Shown here in pieces: positions 10,749-21,954 of a DNA stretch of 64,000 nt. The position numbers were made by a program, and so were the translations under genes. Position 1 is the stretch's first letter; each line of letters opens with the position of its first letter. The notes under the pieces are model-generated. The model was not told the DNA's origin. It did no database searches and saw only the letters and a list, made by a program, of their open reading frames with translations. The stretch covers positions 2,480,001-2,544,000 of the forward strand of contig NZ_AP027732.1 in the NCBI RefSeq assembly GCF_030296615.1. The letters run 5' to 3'. The DNA comes from Frondihabitans sucicola (GTDB lineage Bacteria > Actinomycetota > Actinomycetes > Actinomycetales > Microbacteriaceae).

Positions 10749-12530
10749 GTGAGAGCAACCGGATACCCGAGCGTTCGCGGCCGTCGCCGTCGGGCCACCG
10801 TCGCCGCCATCGCGATCTTCGCGCTCGTCGCGATCTTCGTTGTCCGGTTGGTGGACATCCAGGTGGTGCAGGCGGCGACCCTCAACGCCGATGCCGTCGG
10901 CAAGCGGTCGATCTCGACGACCATCTACGGCGATCGAGGCAAGATCGTCGACACCAACGGCAAGGTGCTCGCAGGGACGGTCCTCCGCTACGACATCACC
11001 GCGGTGCCCAAGTTCGCTCAGGCCGGTTACACGACGACCGACGCGAAGGGAGTGAAGCACACCTTCACGCTCCAGCAGGCCGCGCAGCAGATCGCGTCGG
11101 CCACCGGCGTCAAGGTCTCGACGATCCTCAGCGGCCTCACCGGCGACAAAGAGAGCCTCTACGTCAAGCTGGTCAGTGCCGTCGACGTCGACGCCTACGA
11201 CAAGATCACCAAGCTCGGGATCTCGTGGCTCTATCCTCAGCGCACCACGGCCCGCACCTATCCCGACGGCGCCGTCGCGGGCAACCTCGTCGGCTTCGTC
11301 GGAACGGACGGTGCGCAGGCCGGGCTCGAACTCGAGTACAACAGCTGCCTCGCCGGCAAGAACGGCTCCCAGACCTACGAGCGCGGTGCGGACGGAGTCA
11401 AGCTGCCCGGCTCCACGGTGACGAAGAAGGAAGCCGTCGACGGGGGCACGCTCGAGACGACGATCGACTCCGACCTCCAGTACCAGATGCAACAGGATCT
11501 CAACGAGCAGGTGCAGGCCATCGGCGCCACCTCGGGCACGGTCGTCGTCATGAAGGTGTCCGACGGCTCGCTCCTCGCCGTCGCCGACTCCGGCAGCGTC
11601 GACCCCAACGACGTCAACGCGAGCAAGGGCAAGAATCTCGAGTCGAGAGCCTTCCAGGCCTCCTACGAGCCCGGCTCGACATTCAAGGCCATGACGGCCG
11701 CCACAGCGATCGATCTCGGTGCCGCGAGCCCCGCCTCGCAAGAGGTGGTCGCCGACACGCGCAACTTCTCCTGGGGCGGGATGATCGGCGATGCCGAGGC
11801 ACACCCGGTCGAGCACCTCACCCTCGCCGGCATCCTCGCCGATTCGTCGAACGTCGGCATCTCCTACATCGGCCAGAAGGTGACGAAGCAGCAGCGCTAC
11901 GACTACATGCTCAAGTTCGGCCTCGGGCGGACGAGCGAAGTCAACTTCCCGGGCGAGTCGGTCGGCCAGCTCCGCCCCGCCTCCAAGTGGGACTCCCAGA
12001 CCGACATCAACTCCATGTTCGGCCAGGGGGTCGGCGCCACGGCGATCCAGACGGCGAGCATCTACCAGACGATCGCCAACGGCGGCGTCCGGATGCCGGT
12101 CAAGCTCGTCAAGGGCTGCGTCGGGAGCGACGGCAAGGTCACCGACGCACCGAGCGACAAGGGCACCAGGGTCGTCTCGCAGAAGGCGGCGAACGACGTC
12201 GTCGACATGCTCGAGAACACGATCCCGGAGGGCACCTTGAAGGGCATGACGCCCATCTCCGGCTACAACGTGGCGGCCAAGACCGGGACCGCCCAGATCG
12301 CCGACGGCCCCGGAGGAACCTACGGCAGCGACTACATCATTTCGGTCGCGGGCATCGCTCCGGCCGAGAACCCCCAGTACGTCGTGCTCGTGACGTTCAA
12401 CAAGCCGACTACGCTGAAGACTTCGTTCGCGGCGGCTCCCGCCTTCCGCGAGATAATGTCCCAGGTCCTGGAGAACTACCGCGTGAAGCCGTCGACCACG
12501 GCACCCACCCATCTCCCGGATACGTGGTAG
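10749..12530 (+). CDS. ftsI: penicillin-binding protein FtsI (class B transpeptidase)
   Basis: Septal peptidoglycan D,D-transpeptidase. 593 residues: short basic cytoplasmic tail, one membrane span (about 14-36), a PBP dimerisation domain (GDRGKIVDTNGKVLA onward), and the transpeptidase domain with SxxK = STFK (Ser at about 310), SSN (about 366) and KTGTAQ (about 511). The GTG at 10749 was chosen over an upstream in-frame GTG at 10707 because GAGGAA lies 7 bases before it and the first span then sits in the usual position. No C-terminal PASTA domain is present. It works with FtsW, encoded 6 kb downstream. Confidence 0.94.
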   Translation: MRATGYPSVRGRRRRATVAAIAIFALVAIFVVRLVDIQVVQAATLNADAVGKRSISTTIYGDRGKIVDTNGKVLAGTVLRYDITAVPKFAQAGYTTTDAKGVKHTFTLQQAAQQIASATGVKVSTILSGLTGDKESLYVKLVSAVDVDAYDKITKLGISWLYPQRTTARTYPDGAVAGNLVGFVGTDGAQAGLELEYNSCLAGKNGSQTYERGADGVKLPGSTVTKKEAVDGGTLETTIDSDLQYQMQQDLNEQVQAIGATSGTVVVMKVSDGSLLAVADSGSVDPNDVNASKGKNLESRAFQASYEPGSTFKAMTAATAIDLGAASPASQEVVADTRNFSWGGMIGDAEAHPVEHLTLAGILADSSNVGISYIGQKVTKQQRYDYMLKFGLGRTSEVNFPGESVGQLRPASKWDSQTDINSMFGQGVGATAIQTASIYQTIANGGVRMPVKLVKGCVGSDGKVTDAPSDKGTRVVSQKAANDVVDMLENTIPEGTLKGMTPISGYNVAAKTGTAQIADGPGGTYGSDYIISVAGIAPAENPQYVVLVTFNKPTTLKTSFAAAPAFREIMSQVLENYRVKPSTTAPTHLPDTW

Positions 12531-12588
12531 GCCACACCGTGCCCGATCACCAGCACACCCCGCGTGGCAAGAAATGAGGAATCTTTGA

Positions 12589-14145
12589 GTGCCCGGATCC
12601 CCCGGTCCTACGACCGGAACATCCTCGGCGAGGTCGCTCGGCCAACTGGCCAGCGAATTCGGACTCGAGCACATCGGATCGCTCGACGGAATCGAGATCA
12701 CGGGTGTGACCCTCTCGACCGGCGATCTCCACCCCGGCGATCTCTACGTCGGCGTCCCCGGCGCCCACCGGCACGGAGCCGAGTTCGCCGACCAGGCGCG
12801 CGAGGGCGGCGCGGTCGCGCTGCTCACCGACGCGGCCGGCGCCGAGATCGCGAAGGAGAGCGGTCTGCCCGTGATCCTGGTCGACTCGCCCCGCGCTGCG
12901 CTCGGCGACGTCTCGGCCTGGGTGTACCGCACCAACGAACACGCTCCGCTGCTGTTCGCGGTCACCGGCACCAACGGCAAGACCTCGACGTCGTACCTCC
13001 TCGAGGGCATCCTCAAGCAGATGGGCCTCGTCACGGGGCTGTCGTCGACGGCGGAACGCCACATCGGCGATCTCACCGTCGTGTCACGGCTGACCACGCC
13101 CGAGGCGAGCGAGATGCACGCGCTCCTGGCTCGCATGCGCGAGAGCGAGGTCCGCGCCGTCGCCGTCGAGGTGAGCGCGCAGGCGCTCAGCCGCAACCGT
13201 GTCGACGGCCTCGTCTTCGACGTCGCCGGGTTCACCAACCTCAGCCACGACCACCTCGACGACTACGCAGACATGGAGGAGTACTTCCAGGCGAAGTTGC
13301 CGCTCTTCCAGCCCGACCGTGCCGTTCGCGGCGTGGTGTCCCTCGACTCTCCGTACGGCCAGCGCGTCGTCGAGGCGTCCCGGATCCCGGTCACGACGAT
13401 CAAGGTGGTGCCTCCGATCACCGAGGGCACCGACGACGCCGACTGGAGCGTCGAGATCCTCGACGAGCAGGCCGCGTACACCGAGTTCCGCCTGTCGGGC
13501 CCCGAGGGGCGCTCGCTCGTCACCCGAGTGCCGATGATCGGCTGGCACATGGCCGCCGACGCCGCGCTCGCCATCGTGATGATGGTCGAGGGCGGCTTCG
13601 AGCTCGAGGCGATCGGGCAGGCTCTCGACGAAGACGGAGGCATCGTCGCCTACCTGCCGGGCCGCACCGAGCGCGTCTCGGGAGATCGCGGGCCGAGCGT
13701 CTTCGTCGACTTCGGACACAGCCCCGACGCCTTCCTCAACACGCTGAAGGCCGTGCGCCGGTTCACCCCCGGCAAGGTCATCATGCTGTTCGGCGCCGAC
13801 GGAGACCGCGACACGACGAAGCGCCCCGAGATGGCGCGAGTCGCCGCGGCGGGATCCGACATCCTCGTGGTCACCGACCACCACCCGCGCTTCGAAGACC
13901 CCGAAACGATCCGCAAGACTCTCGTCGACGCGGCGCGCGAGGCCTACCCCGAGCACGAGATCCACGAGGTGAGTCCGCCCGAGGCCGCCATTCGTGCCGC
14001 CGTCGCGCTGGCGGGCGAGGGCGACTCGATCCTCTGGGCCGGGCCGGGACATCAGGACTACCGCGACATCCGGGGCGTCCGCACGCCGTATTCGGCCCGA
14101 GAAGAAGCGCGGGCCGCTCTTCGAGAGGCCGGGTGGGCCGAGTGA
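12589..14145 (+). CDS. murE: UDP-N-acetylmuramoyl-dipeptide ligase MurE (third stem residue)
   Basis: ATP-dependent Mur ligase that adds the third amino acid to UDP-MurNAc-L-Ala-D-Glu in the cytosol. 518 residues: N-terminal UDP-binding domain, central P-loop TGTNGKTSTSYL, and a C-terminal domain with FGADGDRD. In diaminopimelate-adding enzymes the specificity motif is DNPR; here the matching stretch reads TDHHPRFEDP, so the Asn position is changed while Arg is kept. Microbacteriaceae have type B peptidoglycan with various diamino acids at this position, so the incorporated residue cannot be named. GTG start with GAGGA 8 bases upstream. The stop overlaps the murF start (GTGA). Confidence 0.93.
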   Translation: MPGSPGPTTGTSSARSLGQLASEFGLEHIGSLDGIEITGVTLSTGDLHPGDLYVGVPGAHRHGAEFADQAREGGAVALLTDAAGAEIAKESGLPVILVDSPRAALGDVSAWVYRTNEHAPLLFAVTGTNGKTSTSYLLEGILKQMGLVTGLSSTAERHIGDLTVVSRLTTPEASEMHALLARMRESEVRAVAVEVSAQALSRNRVDGLVFDVAGFTNLSHDHLDDYADMEEYFQAKLPLFQPDRAVRGVVSLDSPYGQRVVEASRIPVTTIKVVPPITEGTDDADWSVEILDEQAAYTEFRLSGPEGRSLVTRVPMIGWHMAADAALAIVMMVEGGFELEAIGQALDEDGGIVAYLPGRTERVSGDRGPSVFVDFGHSPDAFLNTLKAVRRFTPGKVIMLFGADGDRDTTKRPEMARVAAAGSDILVVTDHHPRFEDPETIRKTLVDAAREAYPEHEIHEVSPPEAAIRAAVALAGEGDSILWAGPGHQDYRDIRGVRTPYSAREEARAALREAGWAE

Positions 14146-15562
14146 TCCCGCTGACCCTGGCGGAGGTCCGCACGATCGTCGGCGGCGAGCTGACCCTGAA
14201 CGGCGACGCCACCGAGAACTCCGTCGTCTCGGGCTCCGTCGAGACCGACTCGCGTCTCGTCGGTCCGGGCTCCTCTTCTTCGCCCTTCCAGGCGAGGTCA
14301 CCGATGGCCGCCTCTTCGTGCCGAGCGCCGTCGAGAACGGCGCCGCTCTCATCGTCACCGAGGCCGAGATCGAGGCCTCGGTCCCCGTGATCCTGGTCCG
14401 CGACGGCGTCGTGGCGCTGGCCGATCTCGCCCGCGAGGTCGTCGCGCGCGTCCGCGCATCGCAGGCCGACGAGTCCCTTCGGCTGCGCGTCGTGGGCATC
14501 ACCGGGAGCAATGGCAAGACGAGCACCAAGAACATGCTGCGCGCGATCCTCTCCGCCGTCGGGCCAACCGTCGCGCCGGAGGGATCGTTCAACAACCACG
14601 TCGGAGCACCGATCTCGATGTTGCGGGCCGACTTCGACACCCGTTACCTCGTCGCCGAGATGGGCGCCGCCGGCCCGGGTGAGATCGCCCGGCTGGTCGC
14701 CATCGCCCGGCCAGACACGGGGGTCGTCCTCAAGGTGGGCATGGCCCACGCCGACGGGTTCGGCGGCATCGAGGGCACGCGCAGGGCCAAAGCGGAGATG
14801 GTCACCGACCTGCCCGCTTCGGCGACCGCGCTCCTGAACGTCGACGACTTCCGCGTGGCCGGCATGGCCGACGACACCGCGGCTCGCGTCGTGACGTTCG
14901 GCCTGTCGGACGGAGCGACCTACCGCGCCACCGACATCGACGTCTCGTCGACGGGCACGAGCTTCACGCTGCACGCGCCGGGCGTCACCCGGCCCGTCGC
15001 ACTCAAGATCCTGGGCGAGCACCACGTCATGAACGCCCTGGCAGCTCTCGGTGTGGCGGGGGAGTGGGGCCTCGACGTCGATCGGGCGGCGACCGTCCTC
15101 GAGTCGGTCACCCGAGCCGAGCGCTGGCGCATGGAGGTCCTCGAAGCAGGACCGGGGATCACCGTCATCAACGACGCCTACAACGCCAGCCCAGACTCCG
15201 TGGCCGCTGCCCTGAAGACCCTGGCCCAGATCACCGGTCCCGACCAGCGGTCCGTCGCGGTGCTCGGTGAGATGGCCGAACTCGGCGACTACGCCCAGGA
15301 GGAGCACGACCGCATCGGTCGACTCGTCGTCCGGCTCAACATCCACAAGCTCGTGGTGGTCGGAAACGCGGCTCGGCACGTGCACATGGCAGCGGGCCTC
15401 GAAGGTTCGTGGGATGGTGAGACCATGCTCGTACCCGACCTCGATGCCGCCTACGAGGCGGTGCGATCCGATCTGCGTCAGGGGGACATCGTGCTGGTCA
15501 AGTCGTCGAAATCGGGCGGGCTCCGGTTCCTCGGAGACCGGCTCGCGGGGGTGACCGCGTGA
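14142..15562 (+). CDS. murF: UDP-MurNAc-tripeptide:D-Ala-D-Ala ligase MurF (frameshifted)
   Basis: Adds D-Ala-D-Ala to the UDP-MurNAc-tripeptide, the last cytosolic step of the pentapeptide precursor. The P-loop is [14 protein letters not shown]; other family features are [20 protein letters not shown], and [10 protein letters not shown] in the C-terminal domain. About 474 residues once the frame is repaired. The break is at 14272-14273, where one missing C turns the expected [13 protein letters not shown] into a shifted frame. Since the gene is essential and otherwise intact, this looks like a base-calling error. GTG start overlaps murE, and the stop overlaps mraY (GTGA), so translation is probably coupled. 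Confidence 0.9.
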
Positions 15563-16650
15563 TCGCCCTCCTCATCGGCGGCGGCGTGTCGCTCGTCTTC
15601 ACCCTCCTTCTGACCCCGCTGTTCATCCGCCTGTTCCACCGCCTCGGCTGGGGCCAGTTCATCCGCAGCGATGGCCCGCAGTCGCACCACACGAAGCGCG
15701 GCACCGCCACGATGGGCGGCATCATCCTCATCCTGGGCTCCGTGCTCGGCTACTTCGTCGGGCACCTCGTCGGCGGCGATCACCTCACGACAAGTGGCCT
15801 GCTGGCGCTCCTCATGATGGTCGGCCTCGGTTTCGTGGGCTTCCTGGACGACTTCACCAAGGTCCGCAATCAGCGCAGCCTCGGCCTCACCGGCTGGGCG
15901 AAGATCCTCGGCCAGGTCGTCGTCGCCGTGGTCTTCGCGATCCTGGCGCTGACGGTGCACGGTCGCGTCGGCCAGACTGCCGCTTCCACCTTCATCTCGG
16001 GCGTCCGCGACATCCCGTGGCTCAACCTGGCCTTCGCCGGGTCGATCATCGGCGGCATCCTGTTCACCATCTGGGTAATCATGATCACGGCCTCCGCTTC
16101 GAACGGCGTCAACGTCGCCGACGGCCTCGACGGACTCGCCACCGGCGCGTCGATCCTCGCCATCGGGTCGTACATCTTCATCGGCTTCTGGCAGAACAAC
16201 CAGCTTTGCGGCAGCGCCCGCGCCGTGCAGAACGCGTGCTACAACACGACCAACCCGCTCGATCTCGCGGTCGTCGCCGCGTGCGTCTCCGGCGGCCTCA
16301 TCGGCTTCCTCTGGTGGAACACCTCGCCGGCGCAGATCTTCCTCGGCGACACCGGTTCGCTCGGCCTCGGCGGAGTGCTCGCCGCGCTGGCGATCCTCAG
16401 CCGCACCGAGCTGCTGCTCGTCCTGATCGGCGGCCTGTTCCTCGTCGTCACCGGCTCGGTGATCCTGCAGCGGATCTACTTCAAGCTGACGCACGGCAAA
16501 CGCATCTTCCTCATGAGTCCGCTGCACCACCACTTCGAGTTGAAGGGCTGGGCCGAAGTCACGGTCGTCGTCCGGTTCTGGATCATCGCGGGGCTCTTCG
16601 TCGCTGCCGGCATCGGCACCTTCTACCTCGAATGGATCAGCAAGGTCTGA
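15559..16650 (+). CDS. mraY: phospho-MurNAc-pentapeptide transferase MraY
   Basis: Integral membrane enzyme that transfers phospho-MurNAc-pentapeptide to undecaprenyl phosphate, forming lipid I. 363 residues with about ten membrane spans. Seen: [13 protein letters not shown] near residue 50, the catalytic aspartates in GFLDDFTK (about 96-103), [12 protein letters not shown], and [13 protein letters not shown] close to the C-terminus. Starts in a GTGA overlap with murF and ends sharing one base with murD (TGATG). Length is normal. Confidence 0.96.
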   Translation: MIALLIGGGVSLVFTLLLTPLFIRLFHRLGWGQFIRSDGPQSHHTKRGTATMGGIILILGSVLGYFVGHLVGGDHLTTSGLLALLMMVGLGFVGFLDDFTKVRNQRSLGLTGWAKILGQVVVAVVFAILALTVHGRVGQTAASTFISGVRDIPWLNLAFAGSIIGGILFTIWVIMITASASNGVNVADGLDGLATGASILAIGSYIFIGFWQNNQLCGSARAVQNACYNTTNPLDLAVVAACVSGGLIGFLWWNTSPAQIFLGDTGSLGLGGVLAALAILSRTELLLVLIGGLFLVVTGSVILQRIYFKLTHGKRIFLMSPLHHHFELKGWAEVTVVVRFWIIAGLFVAAGIGTFYLEWISKV

Positions 16651-18182
16651 TGAGCGACTCTCGACTCGACACCCTCACGAGCTGGCACGCCGACTGGAAG
16701 GGCCTTCGCGTCGGGGTCCTCGGTCTCGGCGTGACCGGGTTCTCGGTCGCCGACACGCTCTGTGAGCTCGGCGCCGAGGTTCTGGTGGTCGCGCCCGACG
16801 ATTCGTCCGACGCTGCCCGGCTTCTCCCGGTCATCGGCGCGCGACTCGTCGTGCAGTCCGACCTGACCACTCCGCCCGCCGAGCTGATCGATTTCGACGC
16901 GGACGTGATCGTGGTGAGCCCCGGCTTCGCGCCGCATCACCCGCTGATCGTCTGGGCGTCCTCCACGCGGGCAGCGGTCTGGGGCGACGTCGAGCTGGCC
17001 TGGCGCGTCCGCGACAAGACCGGCAGGATCGCCGAGTGGGTGCTCATCACCGGCACCAACGGCAAGACCACGACGACGCAACTGGCGGCAGCCATGTTCG
17101 CGGCCGACGAGCGCACCGTGGCGGCCTGCGGCAACATCGGCCTGCCCGTGCTCGACGCCATCCGCGAACCCGACGGCTTCGACGTCCTGGTCGTCGAGCT
17201 CTCCAGCCACCAGCTGCACTACCTGCCGATCGAAGGGCCCGGTGCCCTGCATCCTGCCGCGTCGGCCTGCCTCAACGTCGAGGACGACCACCTCGAGTGG
17301 CACGGTGGAGCCGATGCCTATCGCGCCGCGAAGGGCCGGGTCTACGCGAACACGCGCATCGCCTGCGTGTACAACCGCGCGGACGCCACCACGCAGCGCC
17401 TCGTGCACGAAGCGGACGTCATCGAAGGCTGCCGAGCCATCGGCTTCGGCGTCGATGCGCCTCCGGTCAGCGACGTCGGCGTCGTCGAAGGGCTTCTCGT
17501 CGATCGAGCGTTCCTCGACGACCGCCGCCATCGCGCGCTCGAGCTCACGACGCTCGAGACCCTGGAGTCCTCCGGGCTCGACGCGCCGCACCTCGTCGAA
17601 GACGTTCTGGCGGCGGCGGCTCTCGCCCGGGCCCTCGACGTGCCGCCGGACGCGATCCACCTGGCCGTCGCCGCCTTCCGTGCCGACCACCACCGCTCCG
17701 AGGTCGTCGCGACGGCCGACGGCATCTCCTGGATCGACGACTCGAAGGCCACCAACCCCCATGCCGCACGGGCTTCGCTGCTCGCCGCGGGCCCGGTCGT
17801 CTGGATCGTCGGCGGTCTCTTCAAGGGCGTCGACGTCGCGCCGCTCGTGCGAGACGACACCTCCGCCGTCAAGGCGGCCGTGTTCATCGGGCAGGATCGG
17901 CAAATGCTCAGGGAAGCCTTCCGGCGACACGCGCCCGGCATACCCGTCTTCGAGGTCGACGAGACCGACACTGAACGGGTGATGCCGCAGGCCGTGACGT
18001 TGGCGGCCGCGATCGCCACTGCAGGAGACACCGTCCTGCTGGCGCCCGCAGCGGCATCGTTCGATCAGTTCGCCGACTACGGCGCCCGGGGAGACGCTTT
18101 CGCCCGGGCCGTCCACGACCACCTGGGAGGTGACGCCGATGGCCGACACACCATCGAGCCTCCCGCGACGCCTGAGCGCTAA
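16650..18182 (+). CDS. murD: UDP-N-acetylmuramoyl-L-alanine:D-glutamate ligase MurD
   Basis: Adds D-glutamate to UDP-MurNAc-L-Ala in the cytosol. 510 residues: N-terminal Rossmann-like domain (VGVLGLGVTGFS), central P-loop ITGTNGKTTTTQL, ACGNIGLPVLD, ELSSHQLHY, NVEDDHLEWHG, and the C-terminal DDSKATNPHAA and APAAASFDQFADY. The first 44 bases of ftsW lie within its 3' end in another frame. The ATG at 16650 shares its A with the mraY stop. No lesion was seen in this gene, unlike its neighbours. Confidence 0.95.
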   Translation: MSDSRLDTLTSWHADWKGLRVGVLGLGVTGFSVADTLCELGAEVLVVAPDDSSDAARLLPVIGARLVVQSDLTTPPAELIDFDADVIVVSPGFAPHHPLIVWASSTRAAVWGDVELAWRVRDKTGRIAEWVLITGTNGKTTTTQLAAAMFAADERTVAACGNIGLPVLDAIREPDGFDVLVVELSSHQLHYLPIEGPGALHPAASACLNVEDDHLEWHGGADAYRAAKGRVYANTRIACVYNRADATTQRLVHEADVIEGCRAIGFGVDAPPVSDVGVVEGLLVDRAFLDDRRHRALELTTLETLESSGLDAPHLVEDVLAAAALARALDVPPDAIHLAVAAFRADHHRSEVVATADGISWIDDSKATNPHAARASLLAAGPVVWIVGGLFKGVDVAPLVRDDTSAVKAAVFIGQDRQMLREAFRRHAPGIPVFEVDETDTERVMPQAVTLAAAIATAGDTVLLAPAAASFDQFADYGARGDAFARAVHDHLGGDADGRHTIEPPATPER

Positions 18183-19424
18183 GAGCGGCGCGGCGAGCGG
18201 GCGCGAGACGCAAAGCCACGAGAGCGACGACACCCGCACCGCAGCCGCCCTGGTCGCCGTCCGCAAGCTCTTCGCCGCCGAGTCCACCTCGTTCTTCATC
18301 GTCCTCGGCACGGCGCTGTTCCTGGTCGTCTTCGGACTCGTGATGGTGCTCTCGTCCTCCAGCGTCGAGCAGTACGTCGCCACGCACGACTTCTTCGGCG
18401 CCTTCCTCCGCCAGGGCATCTTCGCCGCCGTCGGGGTCCCCCTGATGCTCGTCGTCTCGCGCGTCCCGACGTGGGCCTGGAAGAAGTACTCCTGGCACCT
18501 GCTCGCTGCGTCGATGATCCTGCAGCTTCTCGTGTTCACCCCCTGGGCGTCACGGTCAACGGCAACCGCAACTGGATCCACATCGGGTCGTTCAGCGCGC
18601 AGCCGTCGGAGTTCCTCAAGCTGTCCCTCTGCATCTGGATCGGGATGATCCTGGTCAAGAAAGAGAACCGGCTCGACGACTGGCGCCAGGTCGCGGTGCC
18701 CCTCGTCCCGGTCGTGCTGATCGCGATCGTCCTCGTCATGCGGGGTGGCGACCTCGGGACCACCTTGATCCTGCTCATGCTCGTCGGGGTCGGCGTCTTC
18801 CTCAGCGGCGTGCGGCTCAAGTTCTTCGTCGTGCCGCTCCTCCTGATGGCCGTGGCGATCCCTCTCCTCACCATCAACGGCGGCAGCTCGCGCTCGACCC
18901 GCATCTCGGCCTGGCTGTCCGGCTGCAATACGGCCGAGGCCTACCAGTCGACCTGCTGGCAGACGACGCACGGTCTCTGGGCGATGGCGTCCGGCGGTGT
19001 CTTCGGCGTCGGGCTCGGCAACTCGAAGGCCAAGTGGTCGTGGTTGCCCGAGGCCGACAACGACTTCATCTACGCGATCATCGGCGAAGAGCTCGGTCTC
19101 ATCGGCGCCTGCGTCGTGCTCGGCCTCTTCATCGTGCTCGCGGTGTCCTTCATCAAGATCGTCCGACGTTCGGACGACGCCTTCGTGCGCATCGTGACGG
19201 GCGCGATCATGACCTGGATCATCGGACAGGCGCTCGTCAACGTCGCGGTCGTGCTCGGCCTCCTGCCTGTCCTCGGCGTTCCGTTACCCCTGATAAGCGC
19301 CGGTGGATCGTCCCTCGTATTCGTGCTCGTCGCGCTGGGTGTCGTGCTGTCGTTCGTGCACCACTCGCCCGACGACGAGCCCTCAGCGACCGTCGCTCGC
19401 GACCGGGTAGGGTCTCTCCGGTGA
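18139..19424 (+). CDS. ftsW: FtsW septal peptidoglycan glycosyltransferase (SEDS, frameshifted)
   Basis: SEDS-family membrane polymerase that, with FtsI, polymerises lipid II at the septum. About 428 residues after repair, about ten membrane spans. Visible: [27 protein letters not shown], the large extracytoplasmic loop carrying a [13 protein letters not shown] cysteine pair, [16 protein letters not shown], and [11 protein letters not shown]. The C run at 18539-18543 is one base short; an added C restores [13 protein letters not shown] 18139 is chosen because GGGAGG lies 8 bases upstream; a GTG at 18130 is the alternative. The start lies inside the 3' end of murD, and the stop overlaps murG (GTGA). 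Confidence 0.92.
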
Positions 19425-20523
19425 CGACGTATCTGCTCGCCGGCGGAGGCACCGCCGGCCACGTGAATCCTCTCCTCGCGACCGCCGATCGGCTGCGTCG
19501 TCGGGAGCCCGGGGCCGTCATCCTGGTCCTCGGCACGGCCGAAGGGCTCGAGGCGCGACTCGTGCCCGCGCGCGGCTACGAACTGCTGACCGTTCCGCGG
19601 CTGCCCTTCCCCGGAAGCTCGGTGCGGCTGCCGTCCGCTTCCCGAAGCGCATCGCCTCGTCCATCTCCGGGGTGCGTCGGCTGCTGGCCGAACACCACGT
19701 CGACGTCGTCGTGGGCTTCGGGGGCTACGCCGCAGCTCCCGCCTACCTGGCGGCCTGGCGCAGCAAGGTCCCGATCGTCGTCCACGAGGCGAACGCCAAG
19801 CCCGGTATCGCCAACCGCCTGGGCGCCCGCGTCACGAAACACGTGGGGGTCGTCTACAAGTCGACCAAGCTGAGCCACGCCCGCCAGGTGGGGATGCCCC
19901 TGCGCGACGAGATCGAGAACCTCGATCGTCACGCCACCAGGGGCGAGGCCCTTCAGTTCTTCGGACTCGACCCCGCCAAGCCGACCGTGCTCGTCACCGG
20001 CGGCTCCACCGGAGCCCGGCGCCTCAACGACACCGTCTCCAGGGCGGCCGAAGCGATCATCGGTGCCGGGTGGCAGATCCTGCACATCACCGGTGAGAAA
20101 TCCGAGCTGAATTCCACGTCGCTGGCCGCCTACCATCTCCTCAAGTACTGCGACCGGATGGACCTCGCTCTGTCCGCCGCCGACTTCGTCGTCTCCAGGG
20201 CCGGATCCGCGATCGTCAGCGAGCTCACCGCTCTCGGCCTGCCCGCGGTCCTCATCCCGTACCCGGTGGGCAACGGCGAGCAGAAATTCAACGCGACCGA
20301 CGTCGTCGACGCCGGGGGAGCGGAGCTCGTCGCCGACGCCCAGTTCACTCCGGCCTGGGTTCGCTCGCACGTCGTCCCCCTCCTGCTCGATCGCGCCAGG
20401 ATCGCCGACATGGCGGCCCGAAGCGCCTCGGTCGGGTTCCGAGACGGCGCCGACCGCATGGTCGATCTCGTTCTGTCAGCCGTTCCCGTCACACCTTCCA
20501 CGACCCTCAGCGAGAAGCCATGA
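19421..20523 (+). CDS. murG: MurG, lipid II-forming GlcNAc transferase (frameshifted)
   Basis: Peripheral membrane glycosyltransferase (GT28) that adds GlcNAc to lipid I to form lipid II. About 367 residues after repair. N-terminal [18 protein letters not shown] donor/acceptor loop, [39 protein letters not shown], and the UDP-GlcNAc site [24 protein letters not shown]. The C run at 19609-19612 is one base short; adding a C joins LPFP to [18 protein letters not shown] start overlaps the ftsW stop, and the stop overlaps murC (ATGA). Confidence 0.92.
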
Positions 20524-21944
20524 TCAAGCCCGACCTCACCCAGCCCCTGCCCGAGTCGCTCGGCAGGGTCCACTTCGTCGGCATCGGAGGCTCGGGAATG
20601 AGCGGGATCGCGCGGGTCTTCCTCGCGGCGGGCCACCAGGTGACGGGCTCGGACGTCCGAGAGTCGTCGAACATCACCGCCCTTCGCGAGCTGGGTGCCA
20701 CCATCGCCATCGGGCACGACGCCGCCAACGTGGGGGATGCCGACACCCTCGTCGTCACCGGCGCCCTGTGGCAGGACAATCCCGAGTACCAGCTCGCCCT
20801 CTCCAAGGGGCTGCCCGTCCTGCACCGCTCCCAGGCCCTCGCCTGGCTCATCGCCGGGCAGCGGCTCGTCTCCGTCGCCGGCGCGCACGGCAAGACCACC
20901 TCGACCGGAATGATCATCACGGCCCTCCTCGAAGCCGACCGCGACCCGAGCTTCGTCAACGGAGGCGTGATCCAGTCCCTCGGGGTCAGCGCCAAGGGCG
21001 GTGACGACGACCTCTTCGTGATCGAGGCCGACGAGTCCGACGGCTCGTTCCTGCTCTACGACACCTCGATCGCCCTGATCACCAACGTCGACGCCGACCA
21101 CCTCGACTTCTACGGTTCTCGTGAGGCCTTCGACGAAGCCTTCGTGACCTTCGCGGGCGCGGCGTCCGAGTTCGTGGCGATCTCCAGCGACGACCCCGGG
21201 GCGGTCGCGGTGACGGCGTCGCTCGACGCGTCGAAGGTCGTCACGTTCGGCACGGCCGAGAACGCCACCGTCCGCGTCTCCGACGTCACGACCTCCGGCC
21301 CCGTGGCCTTCACGCTCGGTCACCTCGGCATCGACCGCCGGGTGCAGCTGAGCATCCCCGGCCATCACAACGCGCTCAACGCGGCCGGCGCCTACGCCGT
21401 GCTCGTCGGCCTCGGCCTGACACCGGAGGAGGCGATCATGGGCCTCGAGGTGTTTGGGGGCACCCAGCGTCGTTTCGAGCTGCACGGCACCGTCCGCGGC
21501 GTCAGCGTCTACGACGACTACGCGCACCACCCCACGGAGGTGCAGGCGGCGCTCCAGGCGGCACGGTCCGTGGTCGGTCGGGGGCGATTGATCGCCGTCC
21601 ACCAGCCGCACCTCTACAGCCGCACCCGGATGATGGCGGGAGACTTCGCGGCGGTCTACGAAGACCTGGCCGACTTCACCGTCGTCCTCGACGTCTACGG
21701 GGCACGAGAAGACCCCGAGCCCGGCGTCACGGGAGAACTGGTGTCGTCGCGCTTCGTCGACGCCGCGCGCGTCGACTACCTCCCCGACTGGCAGGAGGCC
21801 GCCGACCGCGTGGCCCAGGTGGCTCGCGACGGCGACTTCGTCATCACCCTCGGGTGCGGTGACGTCTACCGCATCGTGCCCCAGCTCCTGGGCAGCCTCG
21901 AGGCGACCCCTGCGTCGGGGGCATCCGCCGAGACGGCCGAGTGA
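20520..21944 (+). CDS. murC: UDP-N-acetylmuramate:L-alanine ligase MurC
   Basis: Adds L-alanine to UDP-MurNAc, the first Mur ligase step. 474 residues. Visible: N-terminal [16 protein letters not shown], the P-loop [50 protein letters not shown], and [12 protein letters not shown] in the C-terminal domain, with HQPHLYSRT close behind. Starts in an ATGA overlap with murG. Only 10 bases separate it from ftsQ. No murB or ddl follows, so those genes must lie elsewhere. Confidence 0.96.
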   Translation: MIKPDLTQPLPESLGRVHFVGIGGSGMSGIARVFLAAGHQVTGSDVRESSNITALRELGATIAIGHDAANVGDADTLVVTGALWQDNPEYQLALSKGLPVLHRSQALAWLIAGQRLVSVAGAHGKTTSTGMIITALLEADRDPSFVNGGVIQSLGVSAKGGDDDLFVIEADESDGSFLLYDTSIALITNVDADHLDFYGSREAFDEAFVTFAGAASEFVAISSDDPGAVAVTASLDASKVVTFGTAENATVRVSDVTTSGPVAFTLGHLGIDRRVQLSIPGHHNALNAAGAYAVLVGLGLTPEEAIMGLEVFGGTQRRFELHGTVRGVSVYDDYAHHPTEVQAALQAARSVVGRGRLIAVHQPHLYSRTRMMAGDFAAVYEDLADFTVVLDVYGAREDPEPGVTGELVSSRFVDAARVDYLPDWQEAADRVAQVARDGDFVITLGCGDVYRIVPQLLGSLEATPASGASAETAE

Positions 21945-21954
21945 GCCGAGCGGG

